A DNA stretch of 35,508 nt. Origin: Ruminiclostridium sp. Lineage in GTDB: Bacteria; Bacillota; Clostridia; Oscillospirales; Ruminococcaceae. The notes under the pieces were generated by a model. That model was not told where the DNA came from. It was given only the letters and a program-made list of their open reading frames with translations, and ran no database searches. Location of the stretch: positions 1-35,508 of the forward strand of contig JAGBMA010000219.1 in NCBI GenBank assembly GCA_017635095.1, written 5' to 3'. Shown in pieces: positions 7,524 to 15,831 of this stretch (position 1 is the first letter of the stretch; every line of letters begins with the position of its first letter). A program made the position numbers and the translations under genes.

Positions 7524-8060
7524 TCAGCCTGCAAATGATGAGAACAGAGCCGCTGTCATCTGGCTGAAATCATATTGCATCTCCGGCATTCTGTCGATGT
7601 ATTCCTGGAACGCGGAGCTGAATGTGCTTCCGATTATCGCAAAGAATATGATCGAGAGAACAATGCCGAGCGCTATCGAAATGAGTTCCACTATGAGCAT
7701 GGCCTTGCAGTAGTTCTTTCTGCTTTCGGGACCGTCGCCGAAACCCCAGATAAACAGGAATATAAGGCTTATGATACCGAAGAAAGTCGTCACGATAATG
7801 GTAAGCACCCATTTCCCGAGTGACATCTCGTCGGAAGCGGTGCTGCTCTGTGCAGGCACATAGTAGTAAGGCTTTGCAGTGTTCTGAGCCGGGTCCGCAG
7901 CTGTGGGAGAAACATACCCTGTATTTCTGCCGAAGGAGTCGTCCTGTATATTCTGCGGCGCGGGCTGTTGTATGACGTTGGAAACGTTCTCTCCGCATCT
8001 TGTGCAGAAGCGCTCATCGTCCATGAGAAAATTTCCGCATCTTGTGCATCTTTTTGCCAT
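7524..8060 (-). CDS. Zinc-ribbon membrane protein
   Basis: A 178-residue protein. The N-terminus carries a zinc ribbon with two CxxC knuckles (CTRCGNFLMDDERFCTRCGENV). A polar, low-complexity linker (about residues 27-80) leads to two hydrophobic segments (LTIIVTTFFGIISLIFLFIWGF and AMLIVELISIALGIVLSIIFF), so the protein is likely inserted in the cytoplasmic membrane with the ribbon inside. Such proteins are common in Firmicutes and have no established role. ATG 8060 follows AGAGGAGCGATATT. It is divergent from polA and shares the intergenic promoter region. Confidence 0.75.
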   Translation of the reverse strand: MAKRCTRCGNFLMDDERFCTRCGENVSNVIQQPAPQNIQDDSFGRNTGYVSPTAADPAQNTAKPYYYVPAQSSTASDEMSLGKWVLTIIVTTFFGIISLIFLFIWGFGDGPESRKNYCKAMLIVELISIALGIVLSIIFFAIIGSTFSSAFQEYIDRMPEMQYDFSQMTAALFSSFAG

Positions 8061-8098
8061 AATATCGCTCCTCTCTTCCGGAACAAATTTTCATACAC

Positions 8099-8104
8099 AT
8101 TATA
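8099..8104 (-). promoter_or_regulatory. -10 element for zinc-ribbon gene
   Basis: A perfect TATAAT on the minus strand lies about 40 bases upstream of the zinc-ribbon ATG. No good -35 is found at 16-18 bases; TTGATT is 20 bases away. Weak support. Confidence 0.35.
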
Positions 8105-8168
8105 ATAACACATTTCCGCAAAAAAATCAATGGTTTATAACAAATTTCCGTCATATGGCGTATCATGG

Positions 8169-8197
8169 TTGAATTTCCGGCGGAAATGTGATACAAT
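8169..8197 (+). promoter_or_regulatory. Promoter of polA-rimI
   Basis: TTGAAT (8169-8174), 17 bases, TACAAT (8192-8197), with a TG extension at 8189-8190. The open frame upstream of the chosen polA start crosses this promoter, which argues for the downstream ATG. Confidence 0.75.
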
Positions 8198-8226
8198 ATC
8201 ATTACGACAATGACCGGAGGTACAAT

Positions 8227-10779
8227 ATGAAACTTCTTGTAATAGACGGAAACAGCATCATAAACAGGGCGTTCTACGGTATAAGACTTCTCTCAAACAA
8301 AAAAGGCGTGTTCACCAATGCCGTCACCGGCTTCCTGAACATCTACCTGAAGCTCATAGCTGCCTATCGCCCCGACGGCGCCGCGGCAGCTTTCGATCTG
8401 AAAGCTCCGACGTTCCGTCACAAAGCCTATGACGGGTATAAAGCAGGGCGGAAGAAAATGCCGGACGAGCTCGCGGTGCAGATGCCCTATGTCAAGGATA
8501 TCTTGCGGGCAATGGGCGTAAAGGTGGTGGAGCGTGAGGGCTATGAGGCCGATGACATTCTCGGTACGCTCTCCCACGCCTGCGACGAGCGCGGATACGA
8601 GTGCATCATCGCCACCGGCGACCGTGATTCCTTCCAGCTCATAACCGACAAGGTCTTTGTAAATCTCGCCTCCACGAAGGAGGATATCCTCTATACCCCC
8701 GAAAAGATCTTCGAGGTCTATGGGGTCGCACCCGCGGAGATGCTCGAAGTTAAGGCTCTCATGGGCGACAGCAGCGACAATATACCGGGAGTTCCCGGAA
8801 TAGGTGAAAAAACCGCTCTTTCCCTCATTCAGAAGTACCATACCATAAAAAATATATATTCCGACCTTGATTCGGTCGAAGTGTCAAAGTCCGTCAAGGA
8901 CAAGCTGGAAAAGGGCAGGGAAAGCGCAGATCTTTCCCGTATGCTCGGTGAGATCGTTAAGAATGCGCCGATAGACACGGAGCCTGCCGGTTATCGCTTT
9001 TCCGGCAGGGACGATGTGGCTCTTGCAGCCATTCTTTCGGAGCTTGAGATGTTCTCTATGATAAAGAAGCTCGGTATCGGCAGTGATGCGATGTCTGCTG
9101 CCGCAGCGGCTTCCTCGCAGGAAGCGGGCGGGCGAGCCGCAGGCGAGCCCGCAGATGCCGGAGCTCCCGACGCGCCGGCGTCAGGAGCGGAGGCGGCGTC
9201 AGCCGAGCTGCCTGCCGATATCCCTCCTTTGAGCAGTGAGGTGCCTGATTACTGGCTCGACGGAGACGGAAAGCTCTTCGTCTGTGTCAACGGGCAGGCG
9301 CGCGAGGCTGACGCGTCGGAGCTCGCTTCGCCCGCCCCCAAGCGCACATTTGACCTGAAAGCCATGCTGACAGCGCTGGACTGCGAGATCAACAACGTTG
9401 TGTTCGATTCTACGCTCTCGGCCTATCTGCTGAATGTCGCTGCATCCGAATATACCCTCGACCGTCTGTGCGCCGAGTATAAGGTGCCGCTGGAGAACAG
9501 CGGAGCGGAGACAGTCTGGCGGCTCAACTGCGCGCTTCACGCGAAACTTGCGGCAGAGGGCATGGAGAAGCTTCTCGAAGAGATAGAGATACCTCTCGCT
9601 TACGTCCTTGTATCAATGGAAAAAGAGGGCATAGCTATAGACCGTGAAGCTCTCGTGCAGTTCGGAAAACGGCTCTCCGATGAAGCCGACGATCTTGCAC
9701 AGCAGATCTTCGTCTGTGCCGGTGAGCCGTTCAATATAGGCTCGCCGAAGCAGCTCGGCAATATCCTTTTTGAGAAGCTCGGACTGCCCCACGGGAAAAA
9801 GACAAAGACCGGCTATTCGACCAACGCGGAAGTGCTTGAAGAGCTGCGCGGAAAAGATCCGATCATAGATCTCATTCTTCGCTGGCGTGCAGTCACAAAG
9901 CTTGACTCCACTTATGCACAGGGACTGCTGAAAGAGATAGCCGATGACGGACGGATACACACCACTTTCAAGCAGACCGAAACCAGGACGGGCCGTATTT
10001 CTTCCGCCGAACCGAACATTCAGAACATACCGGTCCGCACGGAGCTTGGGCGCGAATTCAGGCGCTTCTTTACCGCAAGGGACGGCTATGTGCTGGTCGA
10101 TGCGGACTATTCACAGATCGAGCTCCGTATCCTTGCGCACCTTTCCGATGATAAAATGATGACAGAAGCGTTCCGGAGCGGCGAGGACATACACACCGTA
10201 ACCGCCTCCCAGGTCTTTGACCAGCCGGTTGAGTGGGTAACGCCGGAAATGCGCCGAAGTGCCAAAGCCGTCAACTTCGGCATAGTTTACGGCATCGGCG
10301 CGTTCTCTCTGTCGAAGGACATCAACGTAAGCGTTGCACAGGCGGACGCGTATATCAAGTCGTACCTTGCCAAGTATAGCGGCGTTGACGCGTATATGAA
10401 ACGAACCGTCGAGGACGGAAAAAAGAACGGCTATGTCTCCACCATGTGGGGCAGGCGGCGCTATATCCCTGAGCTTTCCGCTTCAAACAAGAACGTACAG
10501 GCTCTCGGAAAGAGAATGGCGATGAACACTCCCGTTCAGGGAACGGCGGCGGATATCATCAAACTTGCCATGATAAAGGTCTATAAGCGGCTTGCCGAAG
10601 AAAAACTGGACGCAAAGCTGATACTGCAGGTGCATGACGAGCTTATCGCGGAAGCACGGGAGGACTGCGCCGATCGGGTAGCGGAAATAATTTCCGAGGA
10701 AATGGAACACGCGGCGGAGCTTCGGGTCCCGCTGACGGTAGATGCAAAGACGGGAAAAACGTGGTATGAGGCACACTGA
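8227..10779 (+). CDS. polA: DNA polymerase I
   Basis: An 850-residue family A DNA polymerase for Okazaki fragment maturation and repair. The N-terminal 5'-3' exonuclease is complete: YEADDILGTL, ATGDRDSFQLI, GDSSDNIPGVPGIGEKTA. Next is an unusual Ala/Gly/Pro-rich linker at about residues 295-340. The vestigial 3'-5' exonuclease domain keeps FDSTLSAYLLN but has no recognisable DxE motif, so proofreading is probably absent. The polymerase domain has motif A (VDADYSQIELR, near residue 625), motif B (RRSAKAVNFGIVYG) and motif C (QVHDEL, near residue 800). ATG 8227 has CCGGAGG upstream and begins MKLLVIDGNS; an in-frame upstream start would lie in the promoter. rimI follows after one base. Confidence 0.95.
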   Translation: MKLLVIDGNSIINRAFYGIRLLSNKKGVFTNAVTGFLNIYLKLIAAYRPDGAAAAFDLKAPTFRHKAYDGYKAGRKKMPDELAVQMPYVKDILRAMGVKVVEREGYEADDILGTLSHACDERGYECIIATGDRDSFQLITDKVFVNLASTKEDILYTPEKIFEVYGVAPAEMLEVKALMGDSSDNIPGVPGIGEKTALSLIQKYHTIKNIYSDLDSVEVSKSVKDKLEKGRESADLSRMLGEIVKNAPIDTEPAGYRFSGRDDVALAAILSELEMFSMIKKLGIGSDAMSAAAAASSQEAGGRAAGEPADAGAPDAPASGAEAASAELPADIPPLSSEVPDYWLDGDGKLFVCVNGQAREADASELASPAPKRTFDLKAMLTALDCEINNVVFDSTLSAYLLNVAASEYTLDRLCAEYKVPLENSGAETVWRLNCALHAKLAAEGMEKLLEEIEIPLAYVLVSMEKEGIAIDREALVQFGKRLSDEADDLAQQIFVCAGEPFNIGSPKQLGNILFEKLGLPHGKKTKTGYSTNAEVLEELRGKDPIIDLILRWRAVTKLDSTYAQGLLKEIADDGRIHTTFKQTETRTGRISSAEPNIQNIPVRTELGREFRRFFTARDGYVLVDADYSQIELRILAHLSDDKMMTEAFRSGEDIHTVTASQVFDQPVEWVTPEMRRSAKAVNFGIVYGIGAFSLSKDINVSVAQADAYIKSYLAKYSGVDAYMKRTVEDGKKNGYVSTMWGRRRYIPELSASNKNVQALGKRMAMNTPVQGTAADIIKLAMIKVYKRLAEEKLDAKLILQVHDELIAEAREDCADRVAEIISEEMEHAAELRVPLTVDAKTGKTWYEAH

Positions 10780-10780
10780 T

Positions 10781-11182
10781 ATGGAGCGGGAGACAATAGA
10801 TTTTATAGCGAGCTGTGAGGAAGCCTGCTTCCCGCGTCCGTGGACTTCCGACGAAGTGCAGTCCTGTATCTGCGGCGAATACGGTGTCTGTGTCATCGAA
10901 AATGGCATCGGATACGCGATAGGCCGCATCTCCTTTGATGAAGCGGAGCTTTACCGCATCGCGGTGCTTCCGGAGAAACGACGCGCCGGAGCAGGAAAAA
11001 GGCTGCTCACGGGATTCATTGATGAGTGCGTCCGTCGGGGGGCTGAAAAGATATTTCTCGAAGTGCGCGCCAAAAACGTTCCTGCTGTGTCGCTTTATGA
11101 ACAGTTCGGATTTACGCGTATTTCGGTGCGCGGAGGCTACTACGGAGACGACGATGCACTTATATACTGTCTGAATGTTTGA
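10781..11182 (+). CDS. rimI: Ribosomal protein S18 alanine N-acetyltransferase
   Basis: A 133-residue GNAT-fold acetyltransferase of the RimI type, which acetylates the N-terminal alanine of S18. The N-terminus contains CEEACFPRPWTSDEVQ. The acetyl-CoA loop is in EKRRAGAGKRLL. The C-terminal RimI signature reads LEVRAKNVPAVSLYEQFGF, with the conserved Tyr before the Phe. ATG 10781 lies one base after the polA stop with TGAGG about nine bases upstream; longer in-frame starts would overlap polA. The order polA-rimI suggests co-expression from the polA promoter. Confidence 0.88.
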   Translation: MERETIDFIASCEEACFPRPWTSDEVQSCICGEYGVCVIENGIGYAIGRISFDEAELYRIAVLPEKRRAGAGKRLLTGFIDECVRRGAEKIFLEVRAKNVPAVSLYEQFGFTRISVRGGYYGDDDALIYCLNV

Positions 11183-11239
11183 TGCGCAGTGTCAAAAATG
11201 CACTAAAACTGCCAATAGTGCGCAAGAGCGGCGGAAATG

Positions 11240-11270
11240 CGAAAACAGGCTTGTTTTTCGTACTTTTTTG
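11240..11270 (+). terminator. Possible terminator after rimI
   Basis: A hairpin CGAAAACA-GGCT-TGTTTTTCG (one bulge, 11240-11260) is followed by TACTTTTTTG. The stem is A/T-rich and weak. Confidence 0.35.
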
Positions 11271-11291
11271 AAAAAATTTGGTCAAAAACTA

Positions 11292-11320
11292 TGGACAAAA
11301 CTGTTTTTTTGTGCTAAAAT
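11292..11320 (+). promoter_or_regulatory. Promoter of MCP gene
   Basis: TGGACA (11292-11297), 17 bases, TAAAAT (11315-11320), with extended TG at 11312. A sigma-A type site. I saw no convincing sigma-D (TAAA-N15-GCCGATAA) motif in the leader. Confidence 0.6.
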
Positions 11321-11358
11321 GTATATATTAATACTGTAAGATACCCGGAGGTTCGTCT

Positions 11359-12966
11359 ATGAAGATCGAGAGTCTCATAAAAAGAAACAGCTTCATTATC
11401 GGCGGTGTGAGCGCACTTCTGTTCATAGTGCTTATGATATGCTGCATCACATCGGGCAATGTACTCGGTATAATACTCGGCATCGTCGGTGCGCTCTTCA
11501 GCGCCGGCTACACCGTTTTTGCCCTTAAACAGTACGCTTCCTCGATATTCGAGCCGATGACGAAGATAAATGACAGCGCCGACAAGATCAGAAAAGGCGA
11601 TTACAGCATTGATCTCAAGGTGAAGACCGGTACAGACCTGGACAACATCGCTGCTGCGCTCGGACTTACTGCACAGCTCAACGGTTTTCTCTCCGATATG
11701 ATCTCCGATATTTCCAAGGGTGACTTTACCCGTGATATCTCCGGGCTTCCCGATGATAACGGTCTCACGGTCGGCATAAAAGAGCTCTATTACAATATGG
11801 CGAAGGCTTTCAGCGATCTCTCCAGCGGCGCCGAAAAGGTGAATTTCGACGGCGAGCGTGTTTCCACAGCTTCCCAGACTCTTTCCCAGGGCGTTTCCGC
11901 TCAGGTAAATACCATCGAGCAGCTCTCATCCACCGTGAACGGCCTCAGAATGGCAGTCATAAAGAATGCCGAAAATGCTCGTGAAGCGCAGAAGAACGCA
12001 GAGGAAGCAAGCGTTGCTGTAACAGACGGCACAGCGAAGATGAACGAGCTCCTCAAGGCAATGGACGACATCAGCAATTCTACCAACGAGATAGCAAAAC
12101 TCAACAAAGTCATCGAGGATATCGCGTTCCAGACCAATATCCTTGCACTTAACGCTTCCGTCGAAGCTGCAAGAGCCGGTGAAGCCGGAAAGGGCTTTGC
12201 GGTCGTTGCTTCCGAGGTCAAGAACCTCGCGGTCAAGTCCCAGGAAGCTTCCCATCAGACAAGCACAGTCGTTATGAGCTGTGTTGACAGTGTGAAAGAC
12301 GGCGTTAAGAAGACTCAGGAGACTGCAAGCTCTTTCAGCTTCATTGCAGAAAAGGCTTCCGAGATAGGCAAGGGTCTTACCGTTATTTCCGAGGAGTGCG
12401 AACAGCAGTCCGAGGCTATTACTCAGATCAATATAGGCGTGGATCAGATCAGCGGTGTTATACAGAGCACATCGGCGACTGCCGACGAGTGTGCACAGTC
12501 TGCTGCTGCTCTTACCGGACGTTCCGGCGACCTGCGTGAGATCGTCGGCAGGTTCAGATTCGGCGATATCAGAAAACCGCTGAATTCCTCCGGCAGGACA
12601 GCTTCCAAGCCGCAGAAGCCTGTAAAGCCTTCTGCTCCCGCACCGGCACCTGCACCTGCTCCTGCTCCTGCTCAGTCAAAAAGATCTTCGTCTTCTTATA
12701 AGCCCACCCCTAAGCCTGTCGAAAAGCCGGCACCGGCACCCAAGCCTGCGGCAGCTCCCGGACCGGCTGCAAAGCCCGCGTCAAAACCCGCGTCAAAACC
12801 CGCGAATGCAGGATACACTCCCACACCTAAGCCGACTCCGAAACCGGCTGCTGCTCCCAAGCCCGCTTCTTCGTCCTTCAAGCCGAGCGGGTCTGCGGTG
12901 ATAACCCAGCCCTCCGGAAGCTACGCGAATGCCGAGTTCATAGACGTTCCGGACAACAAGTATTGA
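11359..12966 (+). CDS. Methyl-accepting chemotaxis protein with Pro/Ala/Lys tail
   Basis: A 535-residue chemoreceptor. Two hydrophobic helices (about residues 12-32 and 35-55) are separated by only a few residues, so there is no extracellular sensor domain; sensing must be cytoplasmic, membrane-based or through a partner. HAMP-like segments follow ([20 protein letters not shown] and a second [13 protein letters not shown]). The signalling hairpin tip is classical: [19 protein letters not shown] then [19 protein letters not shown], which docks CheA and CheW. Unusually, the last 130 residues form a disordered tail of repeated [19 protein letters not shown] and [11 protein letters not shown] units before a conserved-looking end ([14 protein letters not shown]). 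ATG 11359 follows CCGGAGGTTCGTCT. It is monocistronic and distant from the che operon at 22 kb. Confidence 0.92.
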   Translation: MKIESLIKRNSFIIGGVSALLFIVLMICCITSGNVLGIILGIVGALFSAGYTVFALKQYASSIFEPMTKINDSADKIRKGDYSIDLKVKTGTDLDNIAAALGLTAQLNGFLSDMISDISKGDFTRDISGLPDDNGLTVGIKELYYNMAKAFSDLSSGAEKVNFDGERVSTASQTLSQGVSAQVNTIEQLSSTVNGLRMAVIKNAENAREAQKNAEEASVAVTDGTAKMNELLKAMDDISNSTNEIAKLNKVIEDIAFQTNILALNASVEAARAGEAGKGFAVVASEVKNLAVKSQEASHQTSTVVMSCVDSVKDGVKKTQETASSFSFIAEKASEIGKGLTVISEECEQQSEAITQINIGVDQISGVIQSTSATADECAQSAAALTGRSGDLREIVGRFRFGDIRKPLNSSGRTASKPQKPVKPSAPAPAPAPAPAPAQSKRSSSSYKPTPKPVEKPAPAPKPAAAPGPAAKPASKPASKPANAGYTPTPKPTPKPAAAPKPASSSFKPSGSAVITQPSGSYANAEFIDVPDNKY

Positions 12967-12974
12967 TATATAGC

Positions 12975-13006
12975 GAGCCGCAGTCACCAGCTGCGGCTCA
13001 TGTTTT
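12975..13006 (+). terminator. Terminator after MCP gene
   Basis: A perfect 9-bp stem GAGCCGCAG/CTGCGGCTC (12975-12983, 12991-12999) is followed by ATGTTTT. The short T tract may let some transcription reach rsmE. Confidence 0.6.
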
Positions 13007-13023
13007 GGTAAGGAGGAAACGGC

Positions 13024-13809
13024 GTGAAGCTTAATGAAAGCTTTGAAAAGACGATAACCGGCGAGAGCGTGGAACGCTGGCGCTACCCGCGCTTCTTCAC
13101 GGAGAACATCGCCGAGACAGCCCTGATAACCGGTTCGGACGCACAGCATATCTCAAAGGTCCTTCGCATGAAGCGCGGAGATCTTGCCGTGATATGCGAC
13201 GGAAACGGCACGGACTGTCTGTGCAGGATAAGTGAGGCCGGCGAAAGCGCAGTTGTGCTCGATGTGCTTGACCGCAAGCCCTCAGAGGGCGAACCGAGCG
13301 TGTATCTGCGGCTTTTCCAGTGTATGCCGAAGTCGGATAAAATGGATTTTATCGTGCAGAAAGCCGTGGAGCTCGGTGCAGCCGAGGTCATACCTGTCAT
13401 CTCAAAGCGCTGTGTCTCGCGTCCCGACCCGAAAAGCGCTGCCAAAAAGCGTGAGCGCTGGCAGCGTATCGCCGATGAAGCCGCGAAACAGTGCGGGAGA
13501 GGAAGAATACCGTCAGTGGGTGAAACCGTCGCGTTCTCCGAGGCAGTCTCCCTCTTTGATGCCGAAACCTCCTGCGGCATCATCTTTTATGAGTGCGGCG
13601 GGAAGAAGCTTCGTGATATAGCAGAAGGCAGGGAACTGCAGAAGATAGATGTTTTCATAGGCTCGGAGGGCGGTTTTGAGATCGAAGAGGTGGAACTTGC
13701 CAAAAAGCGCGGCATTGTTCCCGCTACCCTCGGGAGCCGCATACTACGATGCGAGACGGCTCCGGTCGCAGCAATTGCAGTCTTGATGAATTTGACAAAT
13801 AATATGTGA
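13024..13809 (+). CDS. rsmE: 16S rRNA (uracil-1498-N3)-methyltransferase
   Basis: A 261-residue SPOUT-class methyltransferase that methylates U1498 of 16S rRNA using SAM. The N-terminal PUA-like part begins YPRFFTENI, followed by HISKVLRMKRGD. The middle holds QCMPKSDKMDFIVQKAVELG and the C-terminal trefoil knot has IGSEGGFEIEEVELA and LGSRILRCETA, the SAM-binding signature. GTG 13024 is chosen because AAGGAGG is ideally spaced before it; this gives about 20 residues more than the usual start at the PRFF motif. There is no promoter of its own within the 57 bases after the MCP gene, so read-through from the MCP promoter is likely. Confidence 0.92.
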   Translation: MKLNESFEKTITGESVERWRYPRFFTENIAETALITGSDAQHISKVLRMKRGDLAVICDGNGTDCLCRISEAGESAVVLDVLDRKPSEGEPSVYLRLFQCMPKSDKMDFIVQKAVELGAAEVIPVISKRCVSRPDPKSAAKKRERWQRIADEAAKQCGRGRIPSVGETVAFSEAVSLFDAETSCGIIFYECGGKKLRDIAEGRELQKIDVFIGSEGGFEIEEVELAKKRGIVPATLGSRILRCETAPVAAIAVLMNLTNNM

Positions 13810-13844
13810 TAAATTTGTGCAAAACGATAAATTTTAAAATATAC

Positions 13845-13873
13845 TTGAAAAAAAATCATAAATGATATATAAT
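13845..13873 (+). promoter_or_regulatory. Promoter of acidic protein-GH5 operon
   Basis: TTGAAA (13845-13850), 17 bases, TATAAT (13868-13873), in a very A/T-rich stretch; 10 of 12 consensus matches. It lies about 40 bases before the start of the small acidic protein. Confidence 0.85.
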
Positions 13874-13911
13874 AATAGAAGAATTTTCTTTAGAAAAGGA
13901 AGGACAAAACA

Positions 13912-14184
13912 ATGAGCAATAAAAACATTATCGCAATACTGATCGGTGTCATCGCTCTTCTTGGGGGCGCACTCGCGGCATTCCTCATCATCAGGAAGAA
14001 GTTTGCAGCTGAGGACGATTTCGATGAGTTTGAGGATTTTGATATGATCGGTGACGATGAATTCTTCGATGAAGACGAATTCTTCGGCGAGGACGACGGA
14101 TATTCCGAGTACACTATCGGAAGCGACAACTCTATGCCTTTTGCGGCAGGTCATGACGCAGAAGACACAGCTGAAAATCTCTGA
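13912..14184 (+). CDS. Small acidic single-pass membrane protein, unknown
   Basis: A 90-residue protein I do not recognise. Residues 5-26 form one transmembrane helix (IIAILIGVIALLGGALAAFLII) ending in RKK, so the C-terminus is predicted cytoplasmic by the positive-inside rule. The rest is extremely acidic, with repeated FDEFEDFD and FDEDEFFGEDD patterns, rich in Asp, Glu and Phe. ATG 13912 follows AAAAGGAAGGACAAAAC. It stops seven bases before the GH5 start and shares its promoter, so the two are probably co-expressed. A role in envelope or secretion of the partner enzyme is possible but unsupported. Confidence 0.75.
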   Translation: MSNKNIIAILIGVIALLGGALAAFLIIRKKFAAEDDFDEFEDFDMIGDDEFFDEDEFFGEDDGYSEYTIGSDNSMPFAAGHDAEDTAENL

Positions 14185-14191
14185 TAACACT

Positions 14192-15616
14192 ATGAGATCA
14201 GTCTTAACAAGATTTTTCTCGGTAATCACTGCGGTGGTCGCGTTCGTTACTGCCGCAGTTATTCCTGTTTCTGCGGAAAGCAGTGTTAAACTGCCGGATA
14301 ACGAAGCAATGCGCTTCGTTGATGCAATGGGTGCAGGCTGGAACCTCGGCAATGAGTTTGATGCCGCGGATTGCACATGGATCAGCAACAAACTCGATTA
14401 CGAGACTGCGTGGAGCCATGCAAAGACCACAAGAGAACTCATAGCGACCGTAAAGAAAGCAGGATTCTCCACCATACGCATTCCCGTTTCGTGGCACGAC
14501 CATGTTGACAGCTCTTTCAACATAGACAAGGACTGGCTCGCAAGAGTAAAAGAAGTGGTTGACTGGTGCGTTGACGAGGATCTATATATTGTGCTCAACA
14601 CCCACCACGATATAAAGAAAGGCTTCATTTATCCCTCAAAGGATCAGCTCAAGGAGTCGGAAAAGTACATTGTGAAGATATGGGAACAGCTTTGCAGCAC
14701 ATTCGGAAACTACAGCGAAAAGCTCATTTTTGAGGCTATGAATGAGCCGCGTCTCGCCGGTACAAATTACGAGTGGTGGTTCAATACAAGCGCGGTGCCC
14801 GCGGAGGCAAAGGACAGCCTTGAATGCGTAAACCAGCTCAACCAGGCTTTCGTTGATACGGTGCGTGCTTCCGGAAAGAAAAACGGCACCCGTTACCTGC
14901 TTGTGGGCGGATATGCCACGTCTGACTCGGATATCGGCATACTTTCCGGCTATTTCAGAATGCCTGCGGACAAAGTTAAGAACAGGCTCATTGCCGATGT
15001 GCATTATTACTGCTCTAATCTTAAATTCAACCAAAACGGTTTTAAAAAGATATACGACGCGTTTTCCGCAAAGGGAGTGCCGGTGATCGTATCCGAATTC
15101 GGTCTGCGGAAGGATTACGAAGAGGGCTACAGCCTCCATGACAAAGAGGACGTTTCCGCCAAAAAACTTGGTGAGATAGTCGCTTGTGCAAGAGAATACG
15201 GCTTTTCTTGCATTTTCTGGGATAACAACAGCGGGTCCGCAGGAAAGATCGGGTTCAAGATAATCGACCGTGCAACTGCAAAAGTAGAGCTTCCGAAAAT
15301 AGTTGACGCTATAGTGAAGAACGGAGCTCCCGCCTTTGCATCAATGGTGCAGTCTGCGGCTTGTCCGTCCGTGAAGTCATCTCTTTCCGGCAATAAGCTT
15401 ACGCTGAGCTGGAACAAGGTCGAGGGCGCGTCGAAGTACGCGGTGTATGTCCTGAAAAACGGAAAGTACACAAAGCTGAAGACCCTGAGCGGAACGAAAC
15501 TCACCGTAAGCGGTCTTGTGTCCGGTAAAACATACAAGTACGCGGTCCGCGCATATGTTGGCGGCAAGTGGTCTGCGGTGACTTCGGCCTGCACGGTAAG
15601 TGTAAAGGTGAAATAG
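14192..15616 (+). CDS. Secreted GH5 glycoside hydrolase (endoglucanase-like) with FN3-like domain
   Basis: A 474-residue enzyme. A signal peptide occupies residues 1-28, ending VSA before ESSV. The GH5 domain begins with GAGWNLGNEFDA; FSTIRIPVSW, the acid/base Glu185 in EAMNEP and the nucleophile Glu302 in IVSEFG are all present. This resembles cellulase/xyloglucanase subfamilies such as GH5_4, but the substrate is inferred. The last 85 residues form a fibronectin-III-like module (LSWNKVEGASKYAVYVLKNG). There is no dockerin or cell-wall anchor, so it is probably free. ATG 14192 lies seven bases after the upstream stop and lacks a clear Shine-Dalgarno; the frame is open upstream, with another ATG at 14153. 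Reinitiation after the acidic protein gene is likely. Confidence 0.88.
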   Translation: MRSVLTRFFSVITAVVAFVTAAVIPVSAESSVKLPDNEAMRFVDAMGAGWNLGNEFDAADCTWISNKLDYETAWSHAKTTRELIATVKKAGFSTIRIPVSWHDHVDSSFNIDKDWLARVKEVVDWCVDEDLYIVLNTHHDIKKGFIYPSKDQLKESEKYIVKIWEQLCSTFGNYSEKLIFEAMNEPRLAGTNYEWWFNTSAVPAEAKDSLECVNQLNQAFVDTVRASGKKNGTRYLLVGGYATSDSDIGILSGYFRMPADKVKNRLIADVHYYCSNLKFNQNGFKKIYDAFSAKGVPVIVSEFGLRKDYEEGYSLHDKEDVSAKKLGEIVACAREYGFSCIFWDNNSGSAGKIGFKIIDRATAKVELPKIVDAIVKNGAPAFASMVQSAACPSVKSSLSGNKLTLSWNKVEGASKYAVYVLKNGKYTKLKTLSGTKLTVSGLVSGKTYKYAVRAYVGGKWSAVTSACTVSVKVK

Positions 15617-15623
15617 GTATCAT

Positions 15624-15663
15624 GGGACGACCGGTTCTGAAAGCCGGACGTCCCGTTTGTTTT
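15624..15663 (+). terminator. Terminator after GH5 gene
   Basis: GGGACG (15624-15629) pairs with CGTCCC (15649-15654), with further CCGG/CCGG pairing inside, then GTTTGTTTT. Confidence 0.75.
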
Positions 15664-15725
15664 CATATGGGAAAGGCGAACAGGGCTCGTCTTGCAAAAA
15701 ATGTTAAAATAGTATCAAAAAACAC

Positions 15726-15754
15726 TTGACCAAACGCGAAAAATGTAATATAAT
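15726..15754 (+). promoter_or_regulatory. Promoter of pckA
   Basis: TTGACC (15726-15731), 17 bases, TATAAT (15749-15754); a second overlapping TATAAT lies at 15754-15759. The untranslated leader would be about 70 bases, ending in AAGGAGG. Confidence 0.9.
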
Positions 15755-15831
15755 ATAATTCGGTATTTTGTTGTGCTTTCCCTTTTACAAGGGTCGCATA
15801 TACCATCAAATTTTTAAGGAGGAAAGTTATT

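Noticed and set aside
8188-8226. N-terminal extension of polA to an upstream start
   Set aside because: These bases are the -10 and leader of the polA promoter, and ATG 8227 has a proper ribosome binding site and begins at the conserved domain.
11321-11358. Sigma-D (flagellar) promoter for the MCP gene
   Set aside because: No TAAA-N15-GCCGATAA match was found; the sigma-A-like site at 11292-11320 fits better.
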